DNA of 64,000 nt from Sphagnum magellanicum (GCA_021904315.1 CM038910.1:12462001-12526000); one strand, 5' to 3'. Shown: positions 10,698 through 23,350, counted from the stretch's first letter. Program-made: numbers and translations. Notes: generated by a model from the letters alone, not told the origin.

Positions 10698-11958
10698 AAA
10701 CATAATCAAAGGAGCCACCCAAGTGAGTGGACATTCTTTAAAATTGCATTTTTGTATGTTTGAAAAATCACATGTGAAACATAATAATTTAGATTGTCAT
10801 AATTTTTTTGGGAATATTTTTCATTAATTGGAAAGTTTACATGTTCATAGTTTCATACAAACTAAAATTGTTTTTGCATGTTCAAAGCATTCAAACCTTG
10901 AAAATGGACAATCTTAATTTTTTTCAAACGTCCTTTTTTTTTCTACCAAATGTGCACCATTCCTTTTAAAAATTGGAGATGATTTTAACATTGATAATTA
11001 AATGATCAAAAGGACTTGAATTGATAAAAATTGTTTTATAACTTATTTGAGCACATTTGGTTCAAAAATGTTTTTTACCTTGAAAATATGGATTGAGAAA
11101 ATATGTTTTTAACAAAAGTTGTTCATGTTTATGTGATAAAGGGCATGAATGCATAATATACATGATATAAAATTAATTTATAGTCAAAATGGATGAAAAT
11201 ATGGTCAAAGGAGCCAAGGGCACCAAAGTAAAAATCCTTTTTGAAGGACTATGCGTGACAAGTATCACTTTTGTGTTGGTTTATAACTTTAAATTTTGTA
11301 TTTCAAATACCCCATTTAACATTGCATTTTAGATATAAATATATTTGACTAAAAATTGATTTTATATCATGTATATTGTGCATTCATGCCTTCTATCATG
11401 TAAATATGAACAACTTTTATCAAAGGCACATTTTCAAAATCCATAATTTTCAAGGTCAAAAACATTTTTGAACAAAATCTGTTCAAATGGGTTATATAAA
11501 AAAAATCATCAATTCAAGTCCTTTTGCCCTTCTAATCATCAATGTTAAAATCCTTTCTAATTTTCAAAAGGAATGGTGCACATTTGGTTTAAAAAAAAGA
11601 CATTTGAAAAAGCAAGGATTATCCATTTTCAAAGTTTGAATGCTTTGAACATGTAATTTTACAATTAATGGAAAATATATTCCAAAAAAATTATGACAAT
11701 CCAAACTATTATGCTTCATTTATGATCTTTCAAAAATACAAAAATGTAGTTTTAAGGAGTGTCCACTCACTTGGGTGACTCCTTTGATTGTGTTTATACC
11801 CAAATGTAATTATATCTAAAATACAATGTTAAAGTGGGTACTTAAAATACAAATTTTTAAATTATAAACAAACACAAAAATGACACATGTCAAGTGTAAT
11901 CCTTCAAAAAGGACTTTTACCTTGGTGCCCCTAACTCCTTTGATCGTGTTTTCACCCA
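10698..11958. repeat. Interleaved inverted repeats A-B-A'-B'
   Basis: Arm A (about 10,698-11,190) is repeated in inverted form as A' (about 11,338-11,794). The outer ends read AATCAAAGGAGCCACCCAAG and, inverted, AATCAAAGGAGTCACCCAAG. A second arm B (about 11,191-11,335, GTCAAAGGAGCCAAGGGCACC) is repeated in inverted form as B' (about 11,815-11,958). The order is therefore A, B, inverted A, inverted B, so the two palindromes overlap instead of nesting. Both arm pairs start with a similar ATCAAAGGAG head, which suggests terminal inverted repeats of one transposon family that was rearranged. No coding capacity is present. Confidence 0.75.
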
Positions 11959-11959
11959 T

Positions 11960-14900
11960 CATATACTTCCAACATGAAATTAATTACCCACATGAAAAAC
12001 ATGTAAAAGGTTTAAGTACATTAATAGGAACCACCCAATCCCAAGTATAGGTGTTTTATAAGGACCATGCATCATAATATTTTAACATGGCTTCCATGTT
12101 TTGGCTAGGTTGAAGGAAGATGATAATGCCAACTTAAAAAACTTAATTAATCCACATATGTTCATCCATGAACTTTTTAAAGGAATATAATTATTTATGC
12201 TTAAAGAATGATTATTTATATGCAAACAAGTGTGTACATTTCAACGCAAAGTGGACATTTCAAGGTCAAGAATATATTTTTAAATATCATTTAAAAGAAT
12301 TTAATTATCAACTAAACCATTTTGTGAACTAATACACACAACATGGTTATTAAATCTAAAAAACCTTGTTGAAAAGAACATGTTATAAATAATTATCAAT
12401 TTTTTTATCCAATTTTGTTCTTTCATGACATATATATCATACTATTATTTAAATGTGCGAATAATTATTACATGATTAATGTCATTTTGAAAGCATTTCA
12501 AGTCTTTCAAAAATGAAGGCTTTTGAATAATCCATATGAACATTAGATTCAATCCAAATTAGTCCACATGTTTTCATAATATATTGAAAACATTGTTGTG
12601 TACAAACATTAAAAACTTACAAAATCAAACACTTATTGCACTTGTGATTCTATTAATGTGATTGCACCCACTATCCATTCAATGATAAATGAAACATTTG
12701 AAAATAATGCAAAAATAATTTAGGTGCAAATTCATTAACATAAAAACATTGTGTTTCAAACCAAATTATATTTCAATGTTTGAAATTCTTATGGTTTTTT
12801 TTCAAAGCCATGGGGGTAGAATATGTCGAAAGTCAACATACATTAGAAGAAATCTTATCCATTCCAACAATATGGTTATGACTATAAATGTGATTAGTGT
12901 CCAAATCAACTACTTTTAGAACTATAGTTAGGTTACTCCTATCTGTCATTTTAATTGTAGATGTGTGTAGTCATATATGCGACTATTGCAATCACATATA
13001 TAGCTACAATGTTGATATAATCAAATGAAGTCACAAATGCAACTATAATTTGTGACTATTACATGTTTGGATGGAAAAGTAAATTATTTAGTTCTATATT
13101 ATACATGCAAATAAATTTTATTAGTAAAGTTACAACTTATTATAATCATAATCAAGTATGATTTTTTTTATTTAATAAAGGTTTGACATGTCTAAAAAAT
13201 ATATCATTTATTTGATCGTAAAACTTTTACCATAATTTTAAATAAAATTTATATATTATATTTGTAAAAATATAAAACTTAAAATTCCATCAAATTCATT
13301 AATTATCTAACATTACTAAATGTGATTTATATTAAAATATATAATATAAAAAATGTTATACATCATAAATATTATAACTCGTATTTAAAATTTTATTTTA
13401 TTTTGAAATGTGATAGATATATTATAATCACATTGTATAAATTTTTTTTAGTGAAATGAAGGATTAATATGTGGGAAATAAATTATTTATGTATTTATTA
13501 TCGACTATTAGTTGTAAAATATTATAAATCATGTGTTTGTAATTTTTTTCAATGAATCATCATCAAAATGTAATTCAATTTAACAAAATTAAAAAAACAT
13601 TTATTCAAATTGTGTACATTTTTGGAAGAAAAATATATTTAATTGTGTATGTCATTGAAAGTACCTTAAGACTCAAATTAAAAATTTTCAATTTAAACAA
13701 ATATCAATAAAATATGAAATATTGAAATTGATGTTTGTGCAATGTTTAAAATCAAGTATGGGCTAAATAAAATGCATTCCATTATATTTTCACATCAGAT
13801 GGGGTGGTTGGATGGCAAAGGAATGGATATCCATCCTTGGGGTCTAAAGACCAAACCTCACAAGTGACATAGTTGTGGTCAACAATGGTATGTTGACCAT
13901 ATGTACCTTACATAATTAAGCTACTTAATTTAGGTGCTTACTTAAGCCTACCTATGTACCTAGACTAAATGGCTTACCTAGCTACCTAAATTAGGTTTTT
14001 TGCATGTCATAGATAATGACATGTGTCAACAACTCATAAGATGAAAATTTATGAAATCACCAATAATATGAATTATTATCTTGCATTATTTACATAAATA
14101 TAATTAATGTAATTAATAAATGTTACTAAAAATATATTAAATCATTTGAATTTAATTGATTTTTAAAATGTTGCACAATATTTTAGGTAGTCACATAGTT
14201 CGACTAGTCAATGGATGAAAAATCCCTGTAATCGCAAGTGATATGCAACTACTAATGTGACTATACATGCCATACGGAGTTTTTAGCAATTGGTTGGTTT
14301 TTGCCACTTGTCTAAAACACCTACAGGGTTTGTAGTCACACGTCAAATGCAATGTTTGAAAATGATATTGTTTTCAACATTCCTAATTGCTTTTATGGTG
14401 ACTATAGTCTTATTAAGTGCCAAAATTGCCCACTTGGAATAAATCTTTATAAGTAATGGATTATCTAGTTAAGTTAATGAAGCAAAACATGATTTGTTAT
14501 TCAAGGAACATAATTTATAAATCATAATTTTAATAATAATAATAACATTTGAACCCATCACAAGGCAATTACACGAATAATGGAACATTTAAAAGAATTT
14601 AATGACATGAATATAGGGTCCAACCACTTATTAAGAACTAGACTTGCCCCCTTAGACTACTGTTTAATTTAAAGCAAACAATCTTTTCCCCGTTGACATG
14701 GCACACTATTTGGTCAAAGATGGGGACTTTTTTTCAAAAACTATCTTGTTTGCACGTGCACGTGCGTCCATTTTGTTTCATCATCTTCATCCAGTGGAGG
14801 GCTGAAATGGGACTTAGGTTTCGAGTTCTAAGAGTTTTTAACTTCCCAAAGAACTATGAGAGTTTGCAATGCATGCAACAAAATTGGAGTTTTTTTCTTG

Positions 14901-15100
14901 AACATTTTTTATGTCAAAATTTTAGACATGTGAAGCAAAATTCCTTTGGAAAGTTGAAGTTTGAACTAGTTTCAAGAGCTCATGTTTAGTTTGTGCATGA
15001 AAATATGTGAGTAACTAGGTGAACTTTGCAAATATTTGCTCAAGTTCAAAGCTTTGTGTTTGCAAACTATTGTTTCATTTTTGGGCATTGGTGTGCTTAA
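11960..15100. other. AT-rich gene-free stretch
   Basis: About 3 kb of strongly AT-rich DNA without a credible frame. Near 12,920-13,060 words like TGCGACTATTGCAATCACA recur on both strands, as in a decayed fold-back. Near 13,910-13,990 short TACCTA/CTACCT words cluster. The 98-codon frame at 14,693-14,989 has no motif and no recognisable family. It is probably ancient repeat DNA. Confidence 0.4.
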
Positions 15101-15119
15101 GGTACTCGAAACTTAGAAA

Positions 15120-16141
15120 TATGGAGTAATAGAAAACTATGGAGGAGCAAAAAGTTAAGAAAAGAGAAATGGATGACTTGACTTACACTATGGATTATAG
15201 ATTACAAATCGTAAAAATTTTTACTCATAAGAGGCATCTGAGTAACGAAGGACTCAATCTGAAATTAAACCTTGAACCACATCATGTTACCAAAGAAGAT
15301 TATTAAAAAGAATGTTTGGCATTTGTTCTAATTATAGGAATATAAACCATGTGCTCCTGTTAGAGACCAGAGAGGAGTTGTTAACATTGTACAAAAAGTT
15401 TACGAGTCCTTTATTATGACCAACAATGAATTTGTGAAAGGTTTCATTGTAGAAGCCAAAGGGATTCCCATTAATTGGGTGGCAGCAACAATTACAATAG
15501 CAAAAAAAATCAAAGCGCAAGGAATTGGAAAAATTCAAATCCAATATAAGGGACTGTTCAAAGCGAAACGGAAATGCAATAGAGGTTGGCGATGTAATTG
15601 ATGGGGCATGGAGGGTGGAAGGTCGAATGTGCACTTCTTGCTACCCACATGGTGTTACAACCACGGAATTGTCAAGAGTGCAAGATGTGTATGCTTTTCT
15701 TGGTGAGATGTTGGTCAAGTCAACAAGGAAAGTTGAATATTTGGAAAGGGAAAAGCTAAAGATTGAAGAAAAAGTAATAAGGATGCACCTTTAATATGCA
15801 TGTTTTGAAAATAATGACCCAAGAAGAGCAGAAGACCCTAGTTACTTTGGAGAACAATTTATTTTTGCAAATCAAAGCTTACAATTCTTTGTAAAATATT
15901 GTATAGGTTTGTGGTATCTTCTCATAATATTTCTAGTGTTTTGGGCTCACCACCAAAATTTCCATCATGATCAATTTTATATTTAAGGTTTGAGTTCCAA
16001 CTCATTGATGCGTTCAAATTTTTCAAATCTTAATATTATTCATTAACATTTAGGTTTTTGTGAAGCGCTTGAACAAGTAGCAAATGAGGGGACAAAGGTG
16101 GCACAATTTAAAGGAAAAAGCCTCTTGAATGTTTCTAATAG
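15120..16141 (+). pseudogene. Decayed coiled-coil/RING-like gene, copy C, 5' part
   Basis: A Glu/Lys-rich start (15,139 onward, MEEQKVKKREMDD) is followed by a segment with short open frames at 15,416-15,601 and 15,525-15,794. The second reads VGDVIDGAWRVEGRMCTSCY and then coiled-coil-like KSTRKVEYLEREKLKIEEK. Frames shift at least twice. A transposon then interrupts the gene at 16,142-16,787, and coiled-coil coding resumes on the other side. The family is not recognised; copy D resembles it in layout. Confidence 0.45.
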
Positions 16142-16787
16142 AGGCAATCATGTCCTTGGGTGGTACCACTAGGAACGTCACACCTTGATTTTGTTGAACC
16201 CACTGAACTTTGAAAAATCACAGGAAACACTTAAATGAACATTTTCATAAAAAACATTTGAATACATTTATTATGTTCCATGGATTTTAAAATCTCAATA
16301 ATATCAAGAATATTGCGTATTTTGATGTTCCTAAACATTGCATTTAGAAAAAGTTTCAAGAACGTAACACTTATTTTTTTCCTTGAACGTTTGGGTCAAG
16401 AACACAAATTTGGAACATGATTTGTGAATTTTTTTATAAATTTTTGGCCTAAGGTAACTTGGAAGTCATTTTATTTTCAAACTTTATTTGGAAATTAATT
16501 GATTAAATATGATTTAATTATGAATTTCCAAAGTTGAAGTTGTCAATTTTATTAAGGGCCATTTTAATTAGGAATATATATATTTTTAATTTTCCAATTT
16601 TTAAAATTCCCAAATAAACTTCAAGTCATATATTAGAGCATGCAATTGATAAACATGAAAAAATACTAATTTATAATTGTGAAAACATTTCACGAAAAGG
16701 GCCCTCAAAAATGATTTGATTATTTTTGGTTCCTTAACCATTACTTGAGGTGGTTCCTAGTGCTACCACCAAAGGATGAGTTTGCCC
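16142..16787. mobile_element. Non-autonomous TIR transposon, copy 1
   Basis: The ends are imperfect inverted repeats. The left end reads AGGCAATCATGTCCTTGGGT then GGTACCAC. The right end, inverted, reads GGGCAAACTCATCCTTTGGT then GGTAGCAC. The interior is AT-rich without a frame and matches the copy at 56,072-56,699 along its whole length by eye. ATAG occurs on both sides (16,138-16,141 and 16,788-16,791) and may be what is left of a target duplication. The superfamily is not settled. The element sits inside coiled-coil gene copy C. Confidence 0.8.
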
Positions 16788-16789
16788 AT

Positions 16790-17390
16790 AGGTTAAATGT
16801 TCTTAAAAAAGAAGTTGAAGCCTCTAAGAAGAAATTAAAAATTTGAAGAGCCATCATTGAAGAGAGTAGGGCAAGAGCTATGCAAGGAGAAGATTATTTC
16901 CAGGATGCAAAGTTGGAATTATGGAAGGTTGAATCAAATATTGCTATAGTCAAGAAAGAAATGTGTGAAGTTGAAAATAAAAAAGAAGTTTTCCGCACAC
17001 AAGTTCAAGATATGGAAAAAGGGGGAGGAGTATCTTTCTAGCTTAAACCATTTCTTCACCCAAATGCACATCCAACATATTTAGAAGTCAACGTAGTCAT
17101 TTTAGTCAATGTTTATTCATTTTGTAAGAGGGGTTTCAATTTTTTCAACGTTGTAGTGGGGTCTTGTAGACATTTGTATCATCCATTCTATTTGGTAGAT
17201 CTTATAAGGGGCAATAAATGTTGTGTTTGTGTTAAAGTTTTCCACCCAAATTGGTGGAGTTATTGGGGATTTTGCGATCATGATGCAAATGTCAAAGAAT
17301 TGGCCACACAACTTGACCTAGAGAATGTGCACAAGGAATTACAACATGCGATCATGCGTAGTGCCCATAACTACATGTAAGTGCCAACAT
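16790..17390 (+). pseudogene. Copy C, 3' part: coiled coil plus Cys/His domain
   Basis: Coding resumes after the transposon with LNVLKKEVEASKKKLKI and a further Glu/Lys-rich coiled coil to about 17,030. An open frame then reads SCRHLYHPFYLVDL, GNKCCVCVKVFHPNWWSYWG and later a Lys/Glu/Leu-rich tail ending near 17,380. The C-x-H-x2-H-P core followed by a C-x2-C pair looks like a RING- or PHD-type zinc-binding fold, with some ligands apparently lost. The same core occurs in copy D (CSHTYHPWC at 23,118-23,144). The role is unknown; a mobile-element protein is my inference. Confidence 0.5.
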
Positions 17391-17639
17391 TCCTTACTTA
17401 GATATATGCACCCTAAATGTTGTTTTAGGGTACATATTTGTTTAGATCTTAGAATTTAAGAGATCTGAAAAGGTTCTTGGTTTGATTTATTTTGCTTAGC
17501 ATAGGATTAAAATCCTTTCAAAAGCTTAGCTAAGCATTTCAATGTTTCAATTTCATTAGGTAATTGCACGAAGTCCTTCTTGTATACTTTTAGTGATCCA
17601 CTACTTTGCTTTCAGCACTAGCAATCCTTGTGTAGTGCT

Positions 17640-18200
17640 TTCAAATCCATCAAAATGTTTTTTTTTATGTTCTATTAGTGCTTTGAAACCATGTCACTAT
17701 GTACGACTCCTTCCAATAACCACTTATGGTGATTTGCAATCAAATTGCCTCTTATTGGTCCTTCCAATAAACACTCATGGTGTTCTGTAATCACTTTACC
17801 TCTTAGTACTCCTAGGAAGCATTAATGGTGCTTTGTAGTCACTTTACTTGTGGTTAGGTCTTCTAGGAAGCACTCACAATGCTTTGCAATCACTTTACCT
17901 ATGATTAGGTCTTCCAAGAAGCACTCATGGTGCTTTGCAATCACTTTACTTGTCATTAGTCCTTCTAGGAAACACCATGGTGATTTATAATCACGCCATT
18001 TCTTTCAATCCTTCCAATAAGCATGCAATTGCTTTGAAGCTTGCACATTAGGTGTGTTAGTCCTTATGATACACATACATAGTGCTTTGAAGCATTATCA
18101 CCCTTTATTTGCCATTCTAATCATCATTCATGTTGTTTTGACACCATGAATTTGTTGTTTCTCCTCCTAGTAAGCACACATAGTGTTGTGACATTTTGAG
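17640..18200 (+). repeat. 51-bp minisatellite
   Basis: Units begin with a (T)GGTG(C/A)TTTG-type word at about 17,731, 17,782, 17,830, 17,881, 17,932 and 17,982, giving a period close to 51 bases. The consensus runs through ACTCATGGTGCTTTGCAATC, ACTTTACTT and TTAGGTCTTCTAGGAAGC. Further diverged units reach about 18,200. Because 51 is a multiple of three, the plus strand reads as a 17-residue repeat (THGALQSLYL followed by LGLLGS), interrupted by TAG and TGA. Diverged units suggest an old array. Confidence 0.8.
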
Positions 18201-18204
18201 CTTT

Positions 18205-20930
18205 GCTTTTTGACAACTTATATATTTAGATGTTAGATTTAAGGTTTAGTTATAACTTATGGATTCAATTACATGATGTTTATGTTAGATGGGAATTAAT
18301 TTGAAAAAAGGCAATGTATGGTCGATGCAAGTCATATCGTACTATATGGGCTTAAGTAAAGTGAGTTGGGATCATCAACTTCAATATACCCAACGATTGG
18401 GTGACTTAACATTGTAGGAATGAATAGTCCTTTGGGACTTTTCTTTACAAATGGAATACTTGAGCCAACACAAACACCACCAAGGTCACCAAAATGTAAT
18501 TTTGGAAGAGGTGAATTCTCCATTGAAAATTCAACCCAATTCTCATTAGAAAATACAACTAATTTGTGAATTTTTGATTCTGTATGTAATTTGTTTCATA
18601 AAGATAAGAACAAATTCGTTGTTGGAAATCTTGAGACAGATGTTCGAAATTCAACTCATGGTAAATTATCATATTTTGACTTAGAAATCTTGCAAGATCT
18701 TTTAATTGCATGGACATAATTGTTAGTTACAATTTTGGAGCTCTCTGAATTTTTTATTAATTATTGTTTTTTGCATTGTTTCACCATAAAAGTGATAATT
18801 GAAGCAACTTTCCAATTTTAATTTGTTGAAATCTTAGGGTCACATCAACCATTCAATCACCAAGTTGCAATTGAAACTGCTCAAGTTGGTAGGTACTTGT
18901 TCATGAATGTTAAGGGTGTTATGCAAGAAAATGGACCAAATCCAATTATGGATCATCCTCCACTAATAACCCAAGGTATGTGAAAATTTTGACATATGTA
19001 GTCTTTTATTGAATTTTGTATATTGAAGTTACAAAAGATCTGCATGTACATTTTGGTTATTCTTCTCTTGGATATTTTTGGTGTTTAATACAACTTATGT
19101 AACTGTATGATTTTCATTGAATTTATTGTAGGTGCTTGTATTCTAGAAGCAGTCACACAAATTGCCGCTCTTTAAACTAATACATATATTAACCACCCAA
19201 CATCACCAAATTACAAGAATTTTCTTGAATGAACATGATTTTAGATTCATGAAACCATGTCCACATTTTCTTGTAGGTTTTCAAATTATGTGACATGTGT
19301 TTGGGGTAGGAAGAAACAAAGTGGAAGCTAATGCCACAAAATTGAAGCAAAGTTATTAGTTCATGAAGCAAAAATCTTGCCCAACTGAAGAGGACTTAGA
19401 TAATACAAAGAAGACATGCTCCTTGTTTAAGTTGATTCCTATTGTGCAACATATAGAAGTGGACCAAGTTTTTCAAGCTTCAAGCTTTGGTAGTAAAAGC
19501 CCTAGTAGTCCAAACATGCAAAAAAGAAAAGCTACATGGAACCTTTCAAAAAAGAAACCTTAAAAAAGTTGGGGGGAATTTTAGGAAAAAAACTATCACA
19601 ACAAGGGGACAAGTAGTTAATGGGAATGAGCCATTTGAAAAATATCAAGCACTAGGATCCTAGCAGAAAAAAAATGAGTAGTCATTATTTTGTTCATGTG
19701 CAAGACACTCCAACAAGCATTGTTTTGCATTGTTTCACGTACTGTACGGTCCTCATCTCCATCTAAATTTAAATCTATTTATGTTTTTGCCTACTCCAAA
19801 CAAAAGACTAATAGCAATTAAACTTAGCTTAAGTAACCTATTTCGTTGTAGCTTGAACAAGCATATTATACCATGGAACGCTTGTTTTTTTTTAAAACCA
19901 TGTGTTACCTTGAGTGCTTGCAAATATCATGACTATGTTTTCTTTGAATTCTCTTTTCCAGATATGCAACAAAAATATTTGGATACACTTTTTCAAGTAT
20001 AGTTTTATGCCCCAATTATTAGGCATATAATTTTGATCTTATTTTTACTCCTAAGTCATGTCATGGATTTAGTACTCCATCTCATAGAATGTTTTACCTT
20101 GAATGATTATGTTCAAATTTGAAAAAACAACATATGTGATTTGGGATTTTAAGGATTGTAACAATGATTAATTTTGTGGATTAACATCTGAGTGCATCAC
20201 TTGTACATTTTTGGTTGAAAATGCACATTTTGCTGACATTATCTTATAAGTGGAATTTGGTTCTTCCTGATGAACTTGTTGAACTATAACAATTTTATTA
20301 GCCCAAGGCTTCTGTTGTGTCTAAAAATTTGACAAACCCAATTTTTTCTGGATGTTTTTACTTACCCAAACTTATGGATGTATATTTACTTGAAGGTACA
20401 ACTTTGGAAATTTGGTAACTATTCTAGGTGGCAACTATTTTCCCATGGTCAGTTGGTGAATAACTCAACACATAGATTCTTTGCCTATTTAACTTGTAAT
20501 GGCCATCATTTCCAACAATTATGGATGGAGGACAATCATCCTAAATGCCCAAGTTTTCCTCGCATGTGGATCATACCACATTTATTAAATTGTAAAGTTT
20601 GATTATTGATTAGGGCATGTATGATTACTCATTGAATCATGGTATTATTAATCATGCATGTATGTAATTAATTATAGTGGATTAATGAAAGATAGTAATT
20701 AGGGTTTGGTCTTACGTTTGGTGCCATTAATTGCTAATGCACCAACATAGTTTAATAGAAGCTCTGGTTAATTACTTCCATTCTTCTTCTAGAACTATGT
20801 AAATTTCTTGTGAGTAGCTTCTAGATTCTTCATTCTCCTCAAGGTAGGTTTGGCTTACTTCTATAAGTAGTGTTTTCTCTAGTTTACATAGAAGGGATTT
20901 TCAATTTGTTTTATCAGTTTAGTTTTTTTA
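18205..20930. other. Repeat-derived stretch without a credible gene
   Basis: Short frames only, for example 19,363-19,563 (Ser/Lys-rich) and 19,730-20,002. The 19,360-19,600 part is Lys/Ser-rich and may be a fragment of the coiled-coil gene family found on both sides. I see no RNA gene or element ends. Confidence 0.35.
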
Positions 20931-20940
20931 CTTTGCAACC

Positions 20941-21153
20941 ATGGGTAAAAAGGGACAAAGTGAAAAACTCAATTTAAAATATTTTACTATTATGGTGGGA
21001 CTATCATCTAAGGGACTTAGTCTTAAGCATATGGACCCAAAGTATGTTAGTTTGGAGGAGTGCGAGAAGGTATGGGGCAGAAGGTGTTCTAACAACCATG
21101 GATTTAAGTACAAAAAGTCATGCATGGATGAGGATGTGATTGCTATGGGGTGA
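20941..21153 (+). pseudogene. Copy D, N-terminal piece
   Basis: An open frame of 70 codons starts with ATG at 20,941 and reads MGKKGQSEKLNLKYFTIMVG and, further on, LEECEKVWGRRCSNNHGFKY. It ends at a stop just before a word (TCCTTGGGTGGTACCATTAA near 21,158) that matches the end of the TIR transposon found at 16.1 and 56.1 kb. The gene therefore seems to have been cut by a related insertion. The family is not recognised. Confidence 0.4.
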
Positions 21154-21240
21154 AATTATCCTTGGGTGGTACCATTAAGAACCACCCACCCAAAAAACTT
21201 AGGAAATAGGTTCCCTTTTTTATTTCATAAATGATAGTTT
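21154..21240. mobile_element. Fragment of the TIR transposon family
   Basis: ATCCTTGGGTGGTACCATTA at about 21,157, followed by AGAACCACCCACCC, matches the left end of the elements at 16,142 and 56,072. I find no matching right end nearby, so this is a truncated or rearranged copy. Confidence 0.5.
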
Positions 21241-21416
21241 TTCTTTTTTAAATCCTTATTTTCCTATTGGAAAGAAGCCCCATCAACTTTTTTTCTTGGG
21301 GGTCTAGTATAGTAGTTAGCCTTGCATTAAGTTCAAAACTTGCATCGAAGTTACTACTAGCGCTTTTAGCTTTCCTGCGCTTTGAACAACAAATTGCAAT
21401 TTTCTTTAGGTAACTT

Positions 21417-21549
21417 CACTACTAGAAATTTTGTCTTTTGCAACTTGTCTTATGCAACTAAAAAATGTCGCATGCAACTCCAAAATAGTTGCATGTGAGA
21501 TTTTTTAGTTGCATAAGACAAGTTGCAAAAGACAAAATTTCTAGTAGTG
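21417..21549. mobile_element. CACTA-type MITE with target duplication CTT
   Basis: The 133-bp element begins CACTACTAGAAATTTTGTCT and ends with the reverse complement of the same sequence. The whole element folds back on itself around about 21,483. It is flanked by CTT on both sides (21,414-21,416 and 21,550-21,552), the 3-bp duplication expected of CACTA transposons. TGCAACT words inside resemble the subterminal repeats of such elements. There is no coding capacity. The near-perfect arms suggest a recent insertion. Confidence 0.92.
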
Positions 21550-21779
21550 CTTGTTTCTTTCCTCATTTTTTTTCTTGTGTGAAGTCATGTTATTCTAACA
21601 AAACACTCTACCTAATGCTTCAATTCAATCATTGTAGAGTGTAACATGCAAGTATGGCTAAAGTACACAAAAGTTTTGTACATGTGCGATTTTTACTAAG
21701 TGGATTTACTAGGTCTACAAGTCCTTATTTGAAGTTGTTGGATTTTATTTTTGACTCAGTGTGGTAAATTGTTGTTGCT

Positions 21780-23350
21780 CAAGTTAATGAAGAACTCCCA
21801 AAAGAAGATTTGGATTTACAATATTTCATCAACATACAGGGTTTATGAGGTACTAGTCGAGATGTGACAACCTTCACGAACGTTAATGTGTCTGTAGAGG
21901 AAATTTGTGCAATGTTTGAACCACATTTTGACAAAAATGGCTAGAAGTACAAGGCACAAATTGATGTGGAGTTTCAAGGTGTCATCAAAAGTCTTTACAT
22001 TCAAGTTTTTAGGAAGGCTCATGTTTTAAATGACATTTTGTCTTTGGAGTTTGCTTGTGTGGTAGTTGCAAAAAACAAAGATATTAGAGTGAATTGGGCT
22101 ACCTATGCATACTTAACCTATAGAAAACTAAGGTCCTTTGAAATTGTAAGAAAAACTAGGCATGAAAATTTGTTGCAACTTCAAGACCGCCCACTACAAG
22201 CACAACAAAATGGTGGTGTTATTGCACTTCATGTGGCTCCAGGATTTGGTTTGCAAGGTAAATCTACTACTACAAGTTTAACAAGTGGTGTTACTCTTCC
22301 TTTTAGAATTTTGAGTCTAAGACTCCCTCACCCACCTTTCAATTTGGCACCTCATCGCCACCCCATAATGCGAGCACCAAAGATTTTTAAAAGTGGAAGG
22401 TTCATCATCCAAAAAAGTTGTTGCATCCACAATGAAGAGCTACATAGTTTCGCAAGCCACAACTCCATGACCATTTGTCATTGAAAACATCATCAAACAT
22501 GTGCACAATTTATTGGTCGTGAAGCAAAAGGTTTTTTTAGGGATGAAGGAGTGCTTGAAAGAAATTGTTGCAGAAAAATCGTAGGAGGTTGAGCATCGGA
22601 AAGCCCAACTAATGCTTGATGGTCAATGGGCTATCCACGCCCAAGATAGGGCAAATTTTGACAAGGTGAAAGATGCTCTTCACATTGCATGAGCTTTCTA
22701 AGAGTCTTAGTGGACTTTCTACATATGGTGTCCTTGTAGAATGTGTTAATAGTGATGAGAAAAAGGATCAAGCTACTATGGTTTCAAATTTGCAACAACT
22801 TTGATCTAAAGAGAAAAAATTTATGAAAAATGAAATGAAATTGTTATTAGCAGAGTTAGATTGTAAAGATTGTGAGGAAAATCTAACTACTTGTGAAAAC
22901 ACATATAACAAACAACTCCAAGTCCAAATTGCGCTTAAGAAATTACAAACATTGGTTAAGGGGTACTAGTCAAAATTGAATTCTAGTTTTATTACATTCT
23001 CAAGTCTAATTCCTATCCTTAAGCCATCAGATTTTGCAAAACAAAGTGTTATTTATGTTCAAGATTGCTTTGTGTGTAATGAGAACTATCATTATAATGA
23101 CATATGTGTGGCATCATGCAGTCACACATACCATCCTTGGTGTTTGGTTGTTCATTGCACCTCTTCACCTAAGTGTAAGGTGAAAGATGTGAACAAGAAT
23201 TTGAAAGTGACTACTGATTATCTTTTGGTTTTTTTTATAAAGCTCAAGATGATACAAACTCACCTATGCAGTTGGAACCAACACTGTCTACAAGGGTTTC
23301 ATGTAATTATACTAACTTTGCTTCTTTCATTACGATCGCACATCTTGTGA
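21780..23350 (+). pseudogene. Copy D, coiled coil and RING-like C-terminus
   Basis: Pieces of one gene lie in order. A 172-codon open frame at 21,966-22,484 includes MEFQGVIKSLYIQVFRKAH and RKLRSFEIVRKTRHENLLQL. A coiled-coil stretch follows at about 22,540-22,970 (KECLKEIVAEKS, HRKAQLMLDGQW, and later Lys/Glu/Leu repeats) with stops and shifts. An open frame at 22,976-23,350 carries CFVCNEN, CVASCSHTYHPWC and a further CTSSPKC. The cysteine and histidine spacing (C-x2-C, C-x-H-x2-H-x2-C, C-x4-C) resembles a RING or PHD finger. Copy C has the same order, coiled coil then zinc-binding end. Function unknown. Confidence 0.5.
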
